From the NCBI GenBank assembly GCA_964247055.1, contig OZ176057.1:5146001-5210000 (forward strand): 64,000 nt of DNA, in the 5' to 3' direction. The notes under the pieces were generated by a model, which worked only from the letters and a program-made list of their open reading frames with translations, ran no database searches and was not told the origin of the DNA. Within the stretch, counting starts at the first letter, position 1; every line of letters begins with the position of its first letter. Below are positions 61,301 to 64,000 of this stretch, piece after piece. Both the position numbers and the translations under genes were made by a program. This DNA comes from Paragordius varius (taxonomy: Eukaryota; Nematomorpha).

Positions 61301-61772
61301 AGTAAATAGAATTCGGGTACTTAATAATTCTATAAAAATAGTTGTAATGCCGGGAATCAAATTTTTATGTTCTTTGTGTAATCGCACGATCTTATGTTTT
61401 GATAAATTTATTTATAAAGATAATATATTTAGCGTTCAAAAGTTTCACATTTATAAAATCAGTAGGATGTTAATAAATTAAGAGCAAAACAAGAATACCA
61501 ATTAATTTCATGAAATTTAAATTTTTTTTCCGATCAAATAATAACATCCTGAAATGGGTAAAATATTAAAATGACTTACACATAAGCTAAAATTTATATT
61601 AACCTTTTTGAAGATTTGTTTGTCCCTAACTGTGATAAAGTATTTAACTCCTATCTTTAAGTTATTAAATTTACAAAATCTGTAATGTTTTTCACACATT
61701 TTTAAATTTGAATGAATAATATCGATGATACTAAAAAATACATGTGTATTATATCGACAGTTTTGACAAAAG
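58364..61772. repeat. Large direct duplication, copy B
   Basis: About 3.4 kb. Keeps the whole MITE-B at 59930 and the 60185-60814 sequence (which includes a MITE-D piece at 60222) missing from copy A. The two copies differ by scattered substitutions and short gaps, so the event is not recent. Non-coding. Confidence 0.9.
59930..60184. mobile_element. Complete MITE-B copy within duplicated block copy B
   Basis: 255 bp, CAGTAAAAATTGAAATTA at the left, ATTTCATTTTTAAGTG at the right, TA on both sides. The homologous site in block A (56881) keeps only the left part. Confidence 0.8.
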
Positions 61773-62164
61773 TCCGGGCCACCCTTAATTCTAGATGCAC
61801 ACAATGGCGTCTCTTCTGCGTACTTTTTGCCGACATCTTATCTTAGTTATGCCCGTTACACAAAGAACCTTATCGGAAAAAATAATAATGCTTATTGATT
61901 CAATCTTACCACATAGGAAATATTTGTTTATCATATAAAAAATAACCTTATAATTTTCATATGCTACAGTTTTAATTGGCTAACCATATTTTATCAAATT
62001 AAATTTGCTGCCAATTAATATAAATTCTATTTTAGCTGTAATATGGATTAGCAACAAATTTGATGTGATTAATCCTAACCGGTCCAACCTTTTTGTATGG
62101 TATGAAAAATTTCGATAAAAATGTATTTAACAAAATTGAAATATAAATTAGGTATCCTAATGTA

Positions 62165-63320
62165 TAAATAATATATATGTATCATTTTGTGCAAAAAAAT
62201 GTTAACATTATTTTTCATGAGATATTCTGACCAGCTTATTAAAATTTTTTATTTGTTTACGACCTAGTGAAAATCGAAATCGGGCAAAAAGTGAAAAATA
62301 AGAATATTAAGGAGGATTCAAAAAATTATAATAAAGTTGAGATATTATGGTTTACTATCATTTAAGCAGATATCAATATATAAATAGTCTAAAATTATTA
62401 ATTTATAAAATCTCAGTTAAAAAGATGGCGTTTTTCTTTTTACACACTTAAAAGGCAATTTTTAATCTCTATTAAAATAATTTTTTTAAATTATAAACCA
62501 GCTAACTATTATTAAAATCTTAAGATTCATATTTAAAAAATAACTTCTATAACAAAATAAACTGAAAATTATTTTTTTTTATCTTAAATTAATGTCATTT
62601 GGTTTGTGATTGTATAAAAATCTACTGTCTTAGTTTAAAGTTTCTCAATTTTAAAGTATATAAAATAATACAAAATGAAATTTACAAGTAGTGAAAAAAA
62701 CACCAAAAATCCCTACATATCCCAGTAAAAATATTAATTTGTATTAAAACAAACTTGTTACTTTTGATATTCCAATACTTTTAAATTCGCATAAATATTC
62801 TTGATAATTCCCACTCATATAAGATTCCCAATAAAACAGTATATTTTTCTCTAATCATAAACCAGATGACAAAAAAATTAAAAACTAAATGCAAATATTT
62901 TTCAGTTTTTTTTGTTATAGAAGGTTTTTACTTAATTAAATGTTTTAATAGTGAAGTTAGTAAATATTTAAAAAATATTTTAATAAAGTTTCATAAATTT
63001 TTTTGACTTTTAAGTGTGTTAGAAACCTTTGAACTAAGAAATATTGAAACCCTATGATTTTAGGCTATTTATATATAAAAATTATCTCCTAAAATGATAT
63101 AAAACCATAATTTCTCAACTTTTATCAATATTTTTTGAATTATCCTTGATTATCCTTTGTAATTTTGCCGAATTTTTCGATTTTCTCTTAATATTTCAAA
63201 AACTAGGTCTACAAAATTAAAATTTTTGCGGAAAATCAATTCACTGGTCATAAGCTATCTCATGAAAAAACAATTTTTGTTAAAAAAATTAATCCTCTTT
63301 TTTGCACACAGTGTTATGTA
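62165..63320. mobile_element. Foldback family F element with about 300-bp inverted ends
   Basis: Left arm 62180-62450 (TTTTGTGCAAAAAAATG, CATGAGATATTCTGACCAGC, TTTGTTTACGACCTAGTG) is mirrored at 63040-63318 (CACTGGTCATAAGCTATCTC, TTTTTTGCACACAGTG). The middle 600 bp is AT-rich without a frame. Terminal CACTGTGTGCAAAA resembles Tc1-like ends. Arms have diverged. Confidence 0.7.
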
Positions 63321-63339
63321 TCTTTATTTAATAAAAATA

Positions 63340-63417
63340 AAAAAATTTAAAAATATTTTCTGATACTTGATGATGATTGCGATTGAGCGGCTTCAGGTTG
63401 TGAAGTTGCTAATGTTT
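63340..63417 (-). CDS. Possible terminal exon of an unknown gene (doubtful)
   Basis: After a TTATAG acceptor at 63418, the minus strand reads TLATSQPEAAQSQSSSSIRK and then YF and a stop, with an AATAAA shortly downstream. The composition is unlike random AT-rich translation. No partner exon is certain: a short stretch near 63750-63790 (TAAEIF) is only suggestive. The gene, if real, would extend beyond the window. Confidence 0.25.
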
Positions 63418-64000
63418 CTATAATTAATATGAATTAAAATTTTATGACATTGGTGAACACATATCACTGTACGACATTTTTGGAATTATTTGGCATTTTT
63501 GAGAAATTATTCAAATTATTATTTATTTATTCGAACAAGCGAATATCATATTAATTATTTTAGCGAGAAAGCCATACTATATTAAAATATATACTATAAT
63601 GTTCTTTACAGAAATATTGCTTGGTTTAATCTCACGGATTAAACAAAATAATTAGATATTCCGTTTAAATGCCGATGTCCGAATTTCAATTCGATACATT
63701 AAGGGGAATAAAATTTGAATTTTATTTGGTTAAAGACACATTTTCTGCACACATTTACCCTAAAAATCTCTGCAGCCGTCTATATAATAGTCAAAATTCA
63801 AATCAAATTTTATAATTTCTAATCTAGAAAATATGATAAAATAAGTGATGAATTTCAATATGATGTTTATAAATAATTATTAAGAGATGAATTATGTTTT
63901 AGGAGGCAGCTATTTTACAGAGAGCACGAAACACCAAAATATTTATAAATTTACATAGGCTAGAACTTATCAAAATATTAATGATATTACATATTATTTG

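Noticed and set aside
61517-61804. Minus-strand 95-codon frame with FCQNCRYNTHVFFS
   Set aside because: Part of duplication B; copy A lacks a matching frame, so no selection for coding is visible.
1-64000. tRNA, rRNA or snRNA genes
   Set aside because: No cloverleaf with A/B boxes and no rRNA-like conserved stretch was seen on reading both strands; a covariance-model scan would be needed to exclude them fully.

Overview
The window is very AT-rich, intron-rich animal DNA crowded with transposons. The host genes are a protein disulfide isomerase (PDI), a giant secreted C-type-lectin/chitin-binding-like protein, a YbeY-type rRNA-processing protein and a secreted beta-sandwich (FnIII/Ig-like) repeat protein. 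Small spliced exons, AATAAA signals, a peritrophin-type (CBM14-like) C-terminus and Tc1/mariner, PIF/Harbinger, hAT and LINE relics suggest an arthropod. I cannot name the species.

Layout. 0-5.5 kb: repeats (hAT-like element with a nested MITE, a MITE-A copy, a broken Ty3/Gypsy fossil). 5.57-30.30 kb: a PDI gene on the minus strand in 12 coding exons (546 aa, sum of exons in frame). Its 50-codon signal-peptide exon lies at 30147-30297, 17.2 kb from exon 2. That first intron contains, on the opposite strand, a complete 10-exon gene (19479-29969, 2655 aa) for a secreted protein with a C-type-lectin-like domain, very basic and very acidic tracts and a C-terminal chitin-binding-like Cys motif. 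The same intron holds a 3.56-kb palindromic Tc1-like foldback element, a LINE relic and several MITEs. 30.3-38.2 kb: dispersed repeats and a broken Gypsy integrase relic. 38.27-38.95 kb: a three-exon YbeY homologue (minus) with a decayed partial copy at 39.65-39.82 kb.

41.37-47.76 kb is a nest of elements: one old LINE reverse-transcriptase relic is split by a MITE (itself split by a PIF/Harbinger element), by a second Harbinger element and by a hAT-like element. 49.84-52.96 kb (minus): a secreted repeat-domain gene in seven coding exons, most with matching phase-1 boundaries. 54.9-61.8 kb: a diverged direct duplication of about 3 kb of non-coding DNA. 62.2-63.3 kb: a foldback element with about 300-bp inverted ends.

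PDI acts in the oxidative folding of Cys-containing secreted proteins, and both the nested lectin-like gene and the 50-kb gene encode such proteins. YbeY would act in (probably mitochondrial) rRNA maturation. No functional link beyond position is shown by the sequence. Exon borders were deduced by eye from GT/AG sites and codon phase, so single borders may be off by a few bases.
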